Below are positions 25,108-33,180 of a stretch of DNA of 64,000 nt, piece by piece (positions within the stretch are counted from its first letter, which is position 1; each line of letters opens with the position of its first letter). The notes below the pieces were generated by a model. The model saw nothing but the letters and a program-made list of their open reading frames with translations, had not been told where the DNA came from and searched no databases. The DNA lies in assembly GCA_963772975.1 (NCBI GenBank), contig CAVYZH010000010.1, forward strand, positions 930,001 through 994,000, given 5' to 3'. This DNA is from AC-32 sp963772975. Lineage in GTDB: Bacteria > Actinomycetota > Thermoleophilia > Gaiellales > Gaiellaceae. Position numbers and translations under genes: made by a program.

Positions 25108-26100
25108 GTGTCTGAGCCGGCTATTCAGGCGGACCAACTCGTCCGCGAGTTCAAGAAAGGCCCGCGCGCGGTCGACGCGATCGACCTCGCCGTCCAGCCG
25201 GGCGAGATTTACGGATTTCTCGGTCCGAACGGCGCCGGCAAATCGACAACCGTGCACATGCTGACGACGCTGCTGCCGCCTACCTCGGGCAGCGCGCGGG
25301 TGGCCGGCTTCGACGTCGTCCACCAGGGGCCGCAGGTGCGGATGCACATCGGTGCGGCGCTGCAGGAGGCCGCGCTCGACCCCCTTCTGACCGGCCGCGA
25401 GCACCTGCGCCTGCAGGCCTCGCTGCAGGGGATCCCGCGTGCCGAGCGCACGCGCCGCTCGGATGAGCTGCTCGGCCGCGTCGGCCTGCGCGAGGCGGCC
25501 GATCGCAAGGTGCGCGGCTACTCGGGCGGGATGAAGCGCCGGCTCGACCTCGCTCTCGCGCTCGTGCACCGGCCGGAGATTCTCTTCCTCGACGAGCCGA
25601 CGACCGGCCTCGACATCCAGAGCCGAACGTCCCTCTGGGGCGAGGTCGGCCGCCTGGCCAGTGAGGACGGCGTCACCGTCTTCCTGACCACCCAGTACCT
25701 GGAGGAGGCCGACGTCCTGGCCGACCGCGTCGGGATCATCGACCACGGGCGGATCGTGGCCGAGGGGACGCCGGCCGCGCTGAAGGCCGAGGTGGGGCGG
25801 AGCACGGTGGAGGCGATTCCCGCCGACCCGGCCGATCTCGATCGCACGGCCACGATCCTCGACCGCTTCGGCGAGCTCGTCCCGTCCACCAAGGGCGCCG
25901 CCGTGCGCTTGAACGACGGTCGCGTCGGCCTCGCGGAGATCGTGCGCGCGCTCGACCAGGACGGGCTCGAGTGCGAGAACCTCCAGCTCCACCAGCCCTC
26001 GCTCGACGACGTCTTCCTCGCCAAGACCGGCCGCTCGCTCGAAGGCGCCGGCGATGAGGAGGAGGCGCCGGACACGGGTCTCGCGATGGAGTCCGCCTGA
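25108..26100 (+). CDS. ABC transporter ATP-binding protein, DrrA-like (drug exporter)
   Basis: 330 aa. Walker A GPNGAGKST, Q-loop LQEAALDPLLTGREHL, signature YSGGMKRRLDLA, Walker B ILFLDEPTTGLD, H-loop region VFLTTQYLEEADVLAD. The QYLEEAD sequence and C-terminal extension (about residues 230-330) are typical of DrrA/daunorubicin-resistance-type ATPases. It is followed by two ABC-2 permease genes with overlapping ends and is opposite a MarR gene, so it is probably an inducible exporter of a toxic small molecule. Confidence 0.93.
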   Translation: MSEPAIQADQLVREFKKGPRAVDAIDLAVQPGEIYGFLGPNGAGKSTTVHMLTTLLPPTSGSARVAGFDVVHQGPQVRMHIGAALQEAALDPLLTGREHLRLQASLQGIPRAERTRRSDELLGRVGLREAADRKVRGYSGGMKRRLDLALALVHRPEILFLDEPTTGLDIQSRTSLWGEVGRLASEDGVTVFLTTQYLEEADVLADRVGIIDHGRIVAEGTPAALKAEVGRSTVEAIPADPADLDRTATILDRFGELVPSTKGAAVRLNDGRVGLAEIVRALDQDGLECENLQLHQPSLDDVFLAKTGRSLEGAGDEEEAPDTGLAMESA

Positions 26101-26870
26101 GCGCGTTTCTCGACCAGGTTTACGTACTCGGGCGGCGCTCGGTCGTGCGGACGGTGCGCCAGCCGGCGAACGTGATTGCCCCGCTGCTCTTCCCGATGCT
26201 GCTGCTGGCGGTCAACTCTGGCGGCTTGAAGGCCGAGACGAACCTGCCCGGGTTCCCGACGAACTCGTTCGTCGCGTTCGCGCTGGCGGTGCCGTTCATC
26301 CAGGGCGCGCTGTTCGCGACCATGAACACCGGCACCGACCTCGCGCGCGACATCCAGACCGGGTTCCTGAACCGGCTCACGTTGACGCCGATGCGCGGGA
26401 CCGCGCTGCTCTGCGGCCAGCTCGGCGGGGTGATCGTGCTGAGCCTCGTCCAGGCGACGGTCTACCTCGGCGTCGGGATGATCACCGGCGTGCGGGTCGC
26501 GTCAGGCCCTGCCGGCGTGGTGACGCTCTTCGCGTTCGCGGCGCTCGTCGGGCTCGCCTTCGGCGCGCTCGGCGCCTTCGCCGCCTTGCGCACCGGCTCG
26601 GGCGAGGCCGTGCAGAGCCTGTTCCCAGCGTTCTTCGTCTTCCTCTTCATCTCGTCGATGAACATCCCGCGGAACCTGATCGAGGCGACCTGGTTCCGCG
26701 ACGCCGCCACCGCCAATCCCGTCTCGTACCTGCTCGAGGCCGTGCGCAGCCTGATCATCACCGGCTGGGACGCCGAGGCCCTGGCGCTCGGCTTCGGGAT
26801 CGCGACGGTGGTCGCCGTCGTCGCCCTGGCTGCCTCGAGCTGGGCGCTGCGCGTGAGGATGGCTCGCTGA
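26097..26870 (+). CDS. ABC-2 type permease, first subunit
   Basis: 257 aa from CTG 26097. Six TM helices; the N-terminus SAFLDQVYVLGRRSVVRTVR followed by QPANVIAPLLFPML is the usual start of ABC-2 drug-export permeases. The only ATG/GTG/TTG in frame (GTG 26145) would drop 16 residues of that conserved N-terminus. CTG at 26097 overlaps the upstream stop as CTGA, mirroring the ATGA/GTGA overlaps elsewhere. The start is therefore inferred, and GTG 26145 remains possible. Confidence 0.85.
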   Translation: MSAFLDQVYVLGRRSVVRTVRQPANVIAPLLFPMLLLAVNSGGLKAETNLPGFPTNSFVAFALAVPFIQGALFATMNTGTDLARDIQTGFLNRLTLTPMRGTALLCGQLGGVIVLSLVQATVYLGVGMITGVRVASGPAGVVTLFAFAALVGLAFGALGAFAALRTGSGEAVQSLFPAFFVFLFISSMNIPRNLIEATWFRDAATANPVSYLLEAVRSLIITGWDAEALALGFGIATVVAVVALAASSWALRVRMAR

Positions 26871-27637
26871 TGCGGACGCTGCAGGTGGCTCAGGGCGTCG
26901 CCTGGCGGACGCTGCACAACGTGCTCACGAACCCGTCGCTGCTGATTCCGTCGCTGGTCTTCCCGCTCTTCTTCTTCACCGCCTTCGCGGGCGGGCTCTC
27001 GAACATCCGCAACGTCCCCGGCTTCGACTTTCCCAGCGGTTACACGGCCTTCCAGTTCGTCTTCGTGCTGCTGCAGTCCGCGGCCTTCGGCGGCGTCTTC
27101 ACCGGCTTCGGGATCGCGCGCGACTTCGAGAGCGGCTTCGCGCGCCGTCTGCTGCTGGCCGCGCCGAACCGGGTCGGGATCGTCTTCGGCTACGCGCTGG
27201 CCGCGGTCGGGCGCTGGCTGATCACGGCGACCGTCCTGACCACGGTGGCGCTCGCCGTCGGGATGAACGTCGGCGGCAGCGGCGTCGACCTCGTCGGCCT
27301 ATTCACGCTCGCGCTGCTGCTGAACCTGGCCGCCGTGCTCTGGGCCGCCGGCGTGGCAATGCGGTTCCGGACGATGCAAGCCGGCCCGGTGATGCAGTTC
27401 CCGGTCTTCGTCGTTCTCTTTTTCGCGCCGGTGTACGTGCCGCTCGCGCTGCTGCAGGGCTGGATCCACGGGGTGGCGACGTACAACCCCCTGACGCGCA
27501 TCGTCGAAGCGGGCCGCGGCCTCCTCTCCGGTGACCCGACCGAGGTCGGGCTCGCCTACGCCACCGGCGTCGCGCTGGTAGTGCTGTTCTCGCTCTGGGC
27601 CCTTCGCGGCCTGCGCAGCGCCGAACGCGCCGGTTAG
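26870..27637 (+). CDS. ABC-2 type permease, second subunit
   Basis: 255 aa, six TM helices: NPSLLIPSLVFPLFFFTAFAG, then FQFVFVLLQSAAFGGVFTGF, ALLLNLAAVLWAAGVAMRF and VFVVLFFAPVYVPLALLQG. The periplasmic loop ends with GVATYNPLTRIVEAGR, conserved in ABC-2 transporters. ATG 26870 overlaps the previous stop by one base. It forms a heterodimeric channel with the first permease; the single ATPase gene would supply both NBDs. Confidence 0.9.
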   Translation: MRTLQVAQGVAWRTLHNVLTNPSLLIPSLVFPLFFFTAFAGGLSNIRNVPGFDFPSGYTAFQFVFVLLQSAAFGGVFTGFGIARDFESGFARRLLLAAPNRVGIVFGYALAAVGRWLITATVLTTVALAVGMNVGGSGVDLVGLFTLALLLNLAAVLWAAGVAMRFRTMQAGPVMQFPVFVVLFFAPVYVPLALLQGWIHGVATYNPLTRIVEAGRGLLSGDPTEVGLAYATGVALVVLFSLWALRGLRSAERAG

Positions 27638-28071
27638 CTTCGCGGCCTTCAACCGCCGAGGGTGACGAGAGATCGGCCGCCGGAGCCGGGCTTTGCCCGG
27701 CGGGAGGCACACGACGACCAAGCCGGCTGGACTCCTCCAACAGATGGCGGCTCCTGAAACGTCCCGGCGGGCGGCGCCGCTCGCAAGGAGGGGGCTCACG
27801 GGGGAACCAGGGGTTCACCCGTGCCGCAATCGGAGGGAGCCCGCCGCTCGGGGGGTGGTGGCGACGGGCTCTCCCCATGTGCTCGCCGCGGGCCACAAGG
27901 CCAGATACAGGGCGCCGCGGCTCGCATCGCCCAGTGCGTTCCACGCTAGACCTGGGCGCCGGCGATTCCAATAGGCCGTCCGGCCCATCTTTCCAAGTCG
28001 CACGGAGCGGGTTTCCGGCCAGGATTTCTCTCGACGCCGCCTGGGCGCCTCCGTAAGATTCCTGGCGCCCA
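27638..28071. other. Structured intergenic region, candidate non-coding RNA
   Basis: 434 bases without a credible protein gene between the exporter operon and the sensor kinase. Several strong hairpins: CCGGGC-TTT-GCCCGG near 27690; CACGGG..GGAACC-AGG-GGTTC..CCCGTG (27797-27823); a long bulged stem pairing GGGAGCCCGCCG with CGACGGGCTCTCCC across about 27835-27885; and CGCCCAG..CTGGGCG near 27929-27959. I could not match it to RNase P, tmRNA, SRP, T-box or any riboswitch I know. The kinase has its own TAAGAT box (28054-28059), so this region is not simply its leader. Confidence 0.5.
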
Positions 28072-31000
28072 GTGAGCCCCGAAGACCAGGCTGTCTATTT
28101 CAACGCCGTTCCGCTGTTCGTCCTGGCGGGCGCGTACCTGATGGTGACCGCCGTCCTGGCGCCGACACTCTGGCGCGAGCGCCACCGGGTGACCGTCACC
28201 GACGTCGGGCTCGCGGCGATCTTTCCCGCGATCGGGATCGCGGCCGCGATCTTCGCCTCCGAGGTGCTGAACGACCGCGCTACGATCGGCGGTCACGTCT
28301 GGCCGGCGTTCGGGGCGACGCTGGTCGCGCTCGTCCCGGCCCTGATCTTCCTCCGGCCCTGGAGCGAGCCGGCCGGCGTCGTGATGAGCGGCGCTCGCGC
28401 GCGTGAAGCGGAAGAGCTCGTCGGCGTGCGCGACCGCGAGCTCGACTCGGTCGCCCGCATCGTCAATGCGCTCGCGCGGATCCAGGAGCCGGCCGACGCG
28501 GCGCGCGTCCTGCTCGACGAGGCCGAAGGGCTGATCGGCACGGACTTCAACGCGCTCGCGCTGGTCAACCGGGACGAGGACGAGGCGGTCGGCCTGCTGG
28601 CCCGCTCCGCCGGCGAGGATCTCGACTGGTGGAGCGAGGTACGCGTGCACCTGCACAACGAGCCTTCAGGGATCGCGAGCGCGTTCTTCGAGGCTGCGCC
28701 CGTCTCGGTCTACGACGTCGAATCGTCGTCGGTCGTCAGCCAGCGGCTGGCGAGAACCGTGGGGGCGAAGAGTGCCGTCTTCGTGCCGCTGATCGTCGAG
28801 GAGCGCGTTATCGGCGTGCTGATCGCCGCGACCACCGGCGAGCGGCGAGCCTTTGCCACCGAGGAGATCCGCTTGCTCGAGGCACTCGCCGGCGAGACCG
28901 CGATCGCGCTCGACCGCACGCGTTCCGCCTCCGCGCTCGACCGGGCCCTCACGCGCGAACGGCTCGTGGCGAAGATCTCGCGCCGCGTCCGCTCCGTGCA
29001 CGACCTGGACGCGATCACGCGCGTCGCCGTGACCGAGACCGGCCGCGCGATCGACGCCACGCGGTGCTTCATCCGGCTCGGCGAGGACGGCGAGACGATG
29101 CCGATCCGCGCGGAGTGGTGGGCCGACGGGCTCGAGCCGATCGGCGATGCGGTCGCCGGCCTGCCGGTCTCGAACCTTGCCGGGCGGGAGCGGCGTACGG
29201 TCGCCGTCCCCGACGTGCTCGACGCGCCCGAGCTCGGCGATCCGTCCCTGGGCAGCGTCGAGACTCTCTCGCGCCTCGGCACGCGTGCCGTGCTCGCTAC
29301 GCCGGTGATCGTCTTCGACCGCATGATCGGCGTGCTCGCGCTGCACCGGCCCGAGCCGGGTCCGTGGTCGTCCGGGGACGTTGGCCTGGCCGAGGCGGTC
29401 GCCCGCGAGCTCGGCCTGGCGCTGCACACGGCGAGGCTGCTGGACGAGAACGAGCGCCGGCTCGGCGAGCAGTCGGCGTTGCTGAAGGCGGCCCAGACGG
29501 TGACCAGCGAGCTCGAGCTCGACGCGGTGCTGCAGCGGCTGGTGGACGAGGTTGCCGGACTGCTGCGGGCCGAGGCGGTCGACTGCTTCCTACTCGACCA
29601 GCAACGGGGAGTGCTCCGCTGCGCCGCCGTGCACGGCTCGCTCGAGGGGTTCGTCGGCTTCGAGCTCCCGGCCGACCGCGGCCTGGCCGGCCGCGCGATC
29701 GCGCGCGGGCGGCCCGTGGTCTCCGACGACTACGCGAATCTTCCCGAAGCGGTCCCGCACCCGGGCTACGAGGGCTTCCGCAGCGCGATGGTCGCGCCGA
29801 TGCGCTGGTCGGGCGAGGTGATGGGCGTCCTCGGCGTCGGCACGCGCGATCCAGCGCGGCGGTTCAGCCAGGCCGACGCGGGGCTGCTCGAGGCCTTCGC
29901 CAACCTCGCCGCGCTCGCGCTCCGCAACGCGGAGAGCTTCGCCGAGCGCACCCGCCAGGCCCGGATCCAGCGAGGCTTCTACCGGATCGCGGCGGTGCTC
30001 GGCCAGCCGATCTCCCGCGAGGAGACCTTCGACGCGCTGGCCCAGGCCGCCTCAGACGCGCTCGGCGGCGGCAGCGCGGCCGTGCTGATGCCGGGTGAGG
30101 ACGACCTGCGGTTGGACGGGATGCACAACCTCCCGGGCCTGCTGGTGCAGTTCCTCGAGAAGGGCCTAGGCGACCCGACCGGGCCGCTCCGCGCGGCCGC
30201 GCGCAACGGACGCGTGCTCGCTGCGCCCCGGCTCGAGGACGACGAGCGCTTCGACGAGGAGTGGCGGAACGTCGCGCGCGAGAGCGGCGCCCTCGCGCTG
30301 CTGGCCGTGCCGGTCGAGGCGCCGCGCACCGACGAGTGCGCCCTCGTGCTCGTCTTCTTCGCCGAGGAGCGGCGCTTCGCCGACGACGACCTCGAGCTCG
30401 CCCGCAACCTCGCGGGAGCCGCTCGCGGCGCGCTCGAGCGAAGCGAGCTGTTCGAAGCCGAGCGGCAGGCCCGCGGGCTGGCGCAGCAGCTCGCGCGCAC
30501 TGGCTCGCAGCTGGCCACCGAGCTCGACCCGGCCGCCGTGCTCGAGGAGGTCGTCCGCCAGGCGCCGACGCTGCTCGACGCCGACGCCGCGGTGATCCGG
30601 CTGCTTGCCGGCGACGAGCTGGTCGCCGCGGCGGGAATGGGGGAGGAGGCGGAGGACGTGCTCGACTCGCGCGTCGCCTCGACCGCACGCCTCGCCGGTG
30701 ACGCCGTGCAGTCGCGGGCGCCGGTCGCGGTCTCGGATGCTCGGGAGGACCAGCGCCTGCTGCAGGCCGACCCGATGCTCGCCGCCGGCTACGCCTCCTG
30801 CGTGGCCGCGCCGCTCCTCGGCCCCGAAGGAGCAGTCCAGGGCGTGCTCTCGGTCTACTGCCGCGCCCCGCGGGCCTGGCGCGAGGAGGAGATCGAGGCG
30901 CTCGCGGCGTTTACCGGCAACGCGTCGGCCGCGCTCTCGAGCGCCGAGCTCTACCAGAGCGTCGCGCTCGAGAAGGAGCGTAGCGTGGCGATTCTCGCCA

Positions 31001-32016
31001 ACATCGCCGACGGGATCGTGGCCGTCGACCGCGAGGGCAAGGTCGTGCTCTGGAACGGCGCCGCCGAGCGCATCACCGGCGTTCCCGGCGACGACGCGCT
31101 CGGCCACCCGCCGAGCGAGGTGCTGCAGCGCGACCTCGAGTCGGGCGAGGACGTGCCCGCAGGCGAGCGGCTAGTGCCGCTCCGCCGCGGCGGCGAGGAG
31201 ATCTGGCTTTCGCTGACCGAGGCCGTCATGCGCGACCCTGCCGGCGCGGTGGCCGGCCGCATCTTCGCCTTCCGCGACATCTCCTCTGAGCGGGTCGTCG
31301 AGCAGATGAAGTCCGAGTTCGTCTCGAACGTCTCCCGCGAGCTGCGCTCCCCGCTGACCTCGATCTACGGCTTCGCCGAGACGCTGCTCCGCGACGACGT
31401 GCTCTTCGGCGAGGAGGAGCGCACCACGTTCCTCAGCTACATCGCCTCGGAGGCCGGTCGCCTGACCTCGATCGTCGACCGCCTGCTCGCGGTCGCCCAG
31501 CTCGATTCCGGCGATCTCCAGGTGCAGCTCGGTGCCACCGATGTCGGCGAGGTCGTGGCCGAGGTCGTCGCCGCCGCCAAGCAGTCGCTCGTGCTCGACG
31601 GCCACGAGTTCGTGCTCGATCTTCCGCCCGAGCCGCTGGCCGCCGCGGCCGACCGCGAGAAGCTCCGGCAGATCGTGATGGATCTCGTTGAGAATGCCGT
31701 CAAGTACTCGCCCGGAGGCGGCACCGTGCGGGTCTCGGCCCGCCGTCGCGACGACACCGTGGAGGTGAGTGTGGACGACGAGGGAATCGGCATCCCGCAG
31801 TCGGAGCAGAGCCGGATCTTCGCGAAGTTCTACCGCGCCGAAAGCAGCGGCCGAGATCTCGCGAGCGGGGGCACCGGCCTCGGGCTCTTCATCGCCAAGG
31901 AGCTGCTCGCCGCCATGCACGGCCGCATATCGGTGCGCTCGGTCGAGGGTGAAGGCTCGAGCTTCGTGTTCGCGTTGCCACTCTCGGCGGCGCCGGTCTT
32001 GAGCGAGCGCGAGTGA
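28072..32016 (+). CDS. Multi-GAF/PAS membrane sensor histidine kinase lacking the phospho-accepting His
   Basis: 1314 aa. Three TM helices (about 15-31, 45-65, 79-98), then about five GAF domains (residues ~125-960), a PAS domain (SVAILANIADGIVAVDREGK), a DHp helix pair and a HATPase domain with N, G1 and G2 boxes (DLVENAVKYSPGG, DEGIGIP, TGLGLFIAKEL). In the H-box the expected His is Arg1089 (FVSNVSRELRSPLTSI, codon CGC at 31336-31338). All else looks functional. GTG 28072 follows TAAGAT by 12 nt. The adjacent response regulator suggests a pair; without the His it may signal through another kinase or as an ATP-binding scaffold. Confidence 0.88.
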   Translation: MSPEDQAVYFNAVPLFVLAGAYLMVTAVLAPTLWRERHRVTVTDVGLAAIFPAIGIAAAIFASEVLNDRATIGGHVWPAFGATLVALVPALIFLRPWSEPAGVVMSGARAREAEELVGVRDRELDSVARIVNALARIQEPADAARVLLDEAEGLIGTDFNALALVNRDEDEAVGLLARSAGEDLDWWSEVRVHLHNEPSGIASAFFEAAPVSVYDVESSSVVSQRLARTVGAKSAVFVPLIVEERVIGVLIAATTGERRAFATEEIRLLEALAGETAIALDRTRSASALDRALTRERLVAKISRRVRSVHDLDAITRVAVTETGRAIDATRCFIRLGEDGETMPIRAEWWADGLEPIGDAVAGLPVSNLAGRERRTVAVPDVLDAPELGDPSLGSVETLSRLGTRAVLATPVIVFDRMIGVLALHRPEPGPWSSGDVGLAEAVARELGLALHTARLLDENERRLGEQSALLKAAQTVTSELELDAVLQRLVDEVAGLLRAEAVDCFLLDQQRGVLRCAAVHGSLEGFVGFELPADRGLAGRAIARGRPVVSDDYANLPEAVPHPGYEGFRSAMVAPMRWSGEVMGVLGVGTRDPARRFSQADAGLLEAFANLAALALRNAESFAERTRQARIQRGFYRIAAVLGQPISREETFDALAQAASDALGGGSAAVLMPGEDDLRLDGMHNLPGLLVQFLEKGLGDPTGPLRAAARNGRVLAAPRLEDDERFDEEWRNVARESGALALLAVPVEAPRTDECALVLVFFAEERRFADDDLELARNLAGAARGALERSELFEAERQARGLAQQLARTGSQLATELDPAAVLEEVVRQAPTLLDADAAVIRLLAGDELVAAAGMGEEAEDVLDSRVASTARLAGDAVQSRAPVAVSDAREDQRLLQADPMLAAGYASCVAAPLLGPEGAVQGVLSVYCRAPRAWREEEIEALAAFTGNASAALSSAELYQSVALEKERSVAILANIADGIVAVDREGKVVLWNGAAERITGVPGDDALGHPPSEVLQRDLESGEDVPAGERLVPLRRGGEEIWLSLTEAVMRDPAGAVAGRIFAFRDISSERVVEQMKSEFVSNVSRELRSPLTSIYGFAETLLRDDVLFGEEERTTFLSYIASEAGRLTSIVDRLLAVAQLDSGDLQVQLGATDVGEVVAEVVAAAKQSLVLDGHEFVLDLPPEPLAAAADREKLRQIVMDLVENAVKYSPGGGTVRVSARRRDDTVEVSVDDEGIGIPQSEQSRIFAKFYRAESSGRDLASGGTGLGLFIAKELLAAMHGRISVRSVEGEGSSFVFALPLSAAPVLSERE

Positions 32017-32065
32017 ATCGGCCTGCGAACGGGCATAGGCAAGCCTTCGGAAAGAGAGAGCGTGA

Positions 32066-32509
32066 ATGACGCGGGTATTGGTAATCGACGACGAAGCACC
32101 GATCCGCCTCCTCTGCCGCGTGAACCTCGAGGCGGAGGGAATGGAGGTGCTCGAGGCGAGCGACGGGCCGACGGGGCTCGAGATGGCTCGCAACGACGAG
32201 CCGGACGTGATCCTGCTCGACGTGATGATGCCCGGCCTCGACGGCTGGCAGGTCGCCGAGGAGCTGATCGACGGCGAGCGCACGAACGGGATCCCGATCG
32301 TCTTCCTGACCGCCCGAGCCGAGGCGCGCGACCGCGCCCGCGGGCTCGACCTCGGCGGAATCGACTACGTCACGAAGCCGTTCAACCCGGTGGAGCTGGC
32401 GCCGCTCGTCCGCGAGCTGATCGACCGCGTCGACCGCGGCGAGCGCGACGCCCTACGGCGCGAGAAGCTCGCCGAGCTGCGCGACCTGTTGGATCCGCCC
32501 GCCGCTTAG
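32066..32509 (+). CDS. Single-domain response regulator
   Basis: 147 aa. Receiver domain with acidic pair D8/D9, phospho-acceptor D52 (ILLDVMMPGLDGW), T82 and K104 (YVTKPFN); the short C-terminal helix carries no DNA-binding or enzymatic output. It is 49 bp after the kinase gene. It probably acts by protein contact, for example in a phosphorelay. Its 3' end overlaps the convergent CAP gene by 4 bp. Confidence 0.94.
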   Translation: MTRVLVIDDEAPIRLLCRVNLEAEGMEVLEASDGPTGLEMARNDEPDVILLDVMMPGLDGWQVAEELIDGERTNGIPIVFLTARAEARDRARGLDLGGIDYVTKPFNPVELAPLVRELIDRVDRGERDALRREKLAELRDLLDPPAA

Positions 32510-32985
32510 CGGCCGGCGAAGTCGGTCGTCACCATCAGCGTGTGCCGGTGCCCGGCGAAGCAGCCGCGGAGGGCGCCGACCCCGACGATGCGGTACCCCG
32601 GGTGCAGCAGGTTCGCGCGGTGCTCGGGGCTCGCGAGCCACAGCTGCAGGATCGTGCGGGCGGCGCGCAGCCGGCCCTGGCTCCACGCGAGGTTCTCGCC
32701 GACCCGCTTCGCGTGGACGCCGGTCCGGCGGATGCGCGTGGAGAAGGCGCCGTGGGCGAAGGTGCCGGTGCGGAGCATGCGCGAGCTGTGCGCACGGGCG
32801 GCGCGCTCGAGCCTCGCGTCGGCACGCAGCGGCTGCAGGCCGTTGGCGAGGCGCACCTCGTTCATGGCGGTCAGCAAGGACGCCTCCGGCGGAGTCAACG
32901 TCGCGGTCGAGGCCGCATCGGCGGCTCCGGCCAAGCTAAGCGCGGTGACGACGGCCGCCACCCCGGTGCGTACTCGTCTGGCCAC
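32506..32985 (-). CDS. Secreted CAP/SCP-domain protein
   Basis: 159 aa. Signal peptide (VARRVRTGVAAVVTALSLAG) and one CAP domain: LLTAMNEVRLANGLQPLRAD, FAHGAFSTRI, VGENLAWSQG, LWLASPEHRANLLHPGYRIV, with the His/Glu cleft residues typical of the fold. GTG 32985 gives a clean signal peptide. Function of bacterial CAP proteins is mostly unknown. It pairs in type with the CAP gene at 45.2 kb. Confidence 0.85.
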   Translation of the reverse strand: MARRVRTGVAAVVTALSLAGAADAASTATLTPPEASLLTAMNEVRLANGLQPLRADARLERAARAHSSRMLRTGTFAHGAFSTRIRRTGVHAKRVGENLAWSQGRLRAARTILQLWLASPEHRANLLHPGYRIVGVGALRGCFAGHRHTLMVTTDFAGR

Positions 32986-33105
32986 GAGTGGGCGGCATGT
33001 AACCACAGGTTGCGGACGTAAGCCGTCGGAAACCGTGACAAATGTGATTTGAAACAGCGAAAAGCTGCGCAAACACCGCAAAGTTTCCGGGTTACACTCA
33101 GCAAA

Positions 33106-33180
33106 CGGGACGTAGCGCAGCCTGGTTAGCGCGCCTGCTTTGGGAGCAGGAGGCCGGCGGTTCGAATCCGCCCGTCCCGA
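33106..33180 (+). tRNA. tRNA-Pro (anticodon TGG)
   Basis: 75-nt cloverleaf. The acceptor stem CGGGACG/CGTCCCG, anticodon stem CCTGC/GCAGG with loop TTTGGGA, and T arm GGCGG-TTCGAAT-CCGCC all pair. CCA is not encoded. TACACT (33093-33098) lies 7 nt upstream as a likely -10. It abuts the stop codon of the convergent cyclase gene with no gap. Confidence 0.97.

Noticed and set aside
26054..26870. In-frame N-terminal extension of the second permease
   Set aside because: It reads the first permease in the wrong frame; ATG 26870 gives the normal ABC-2 N-terminus.
27781..27900. Possible c-di-AMP (ydaO) or T-box riboswitch, suggested by GGGGGAACC and GGGTGGTGGCGACGGG
   Set aside because: Other conserved blocks (CAGCUAAC..GUAGGC of ydaO; UGGNACCGCG of T-box) are absent, and the downstream gene has its own promoter.
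27638..28071. RNase P RNA or tmRNA in the structured gap
   Set aside because: No GAGGAAAGUCCGG-type core and no tRNA-like TTCGA/acceptor end could be found on either strand.
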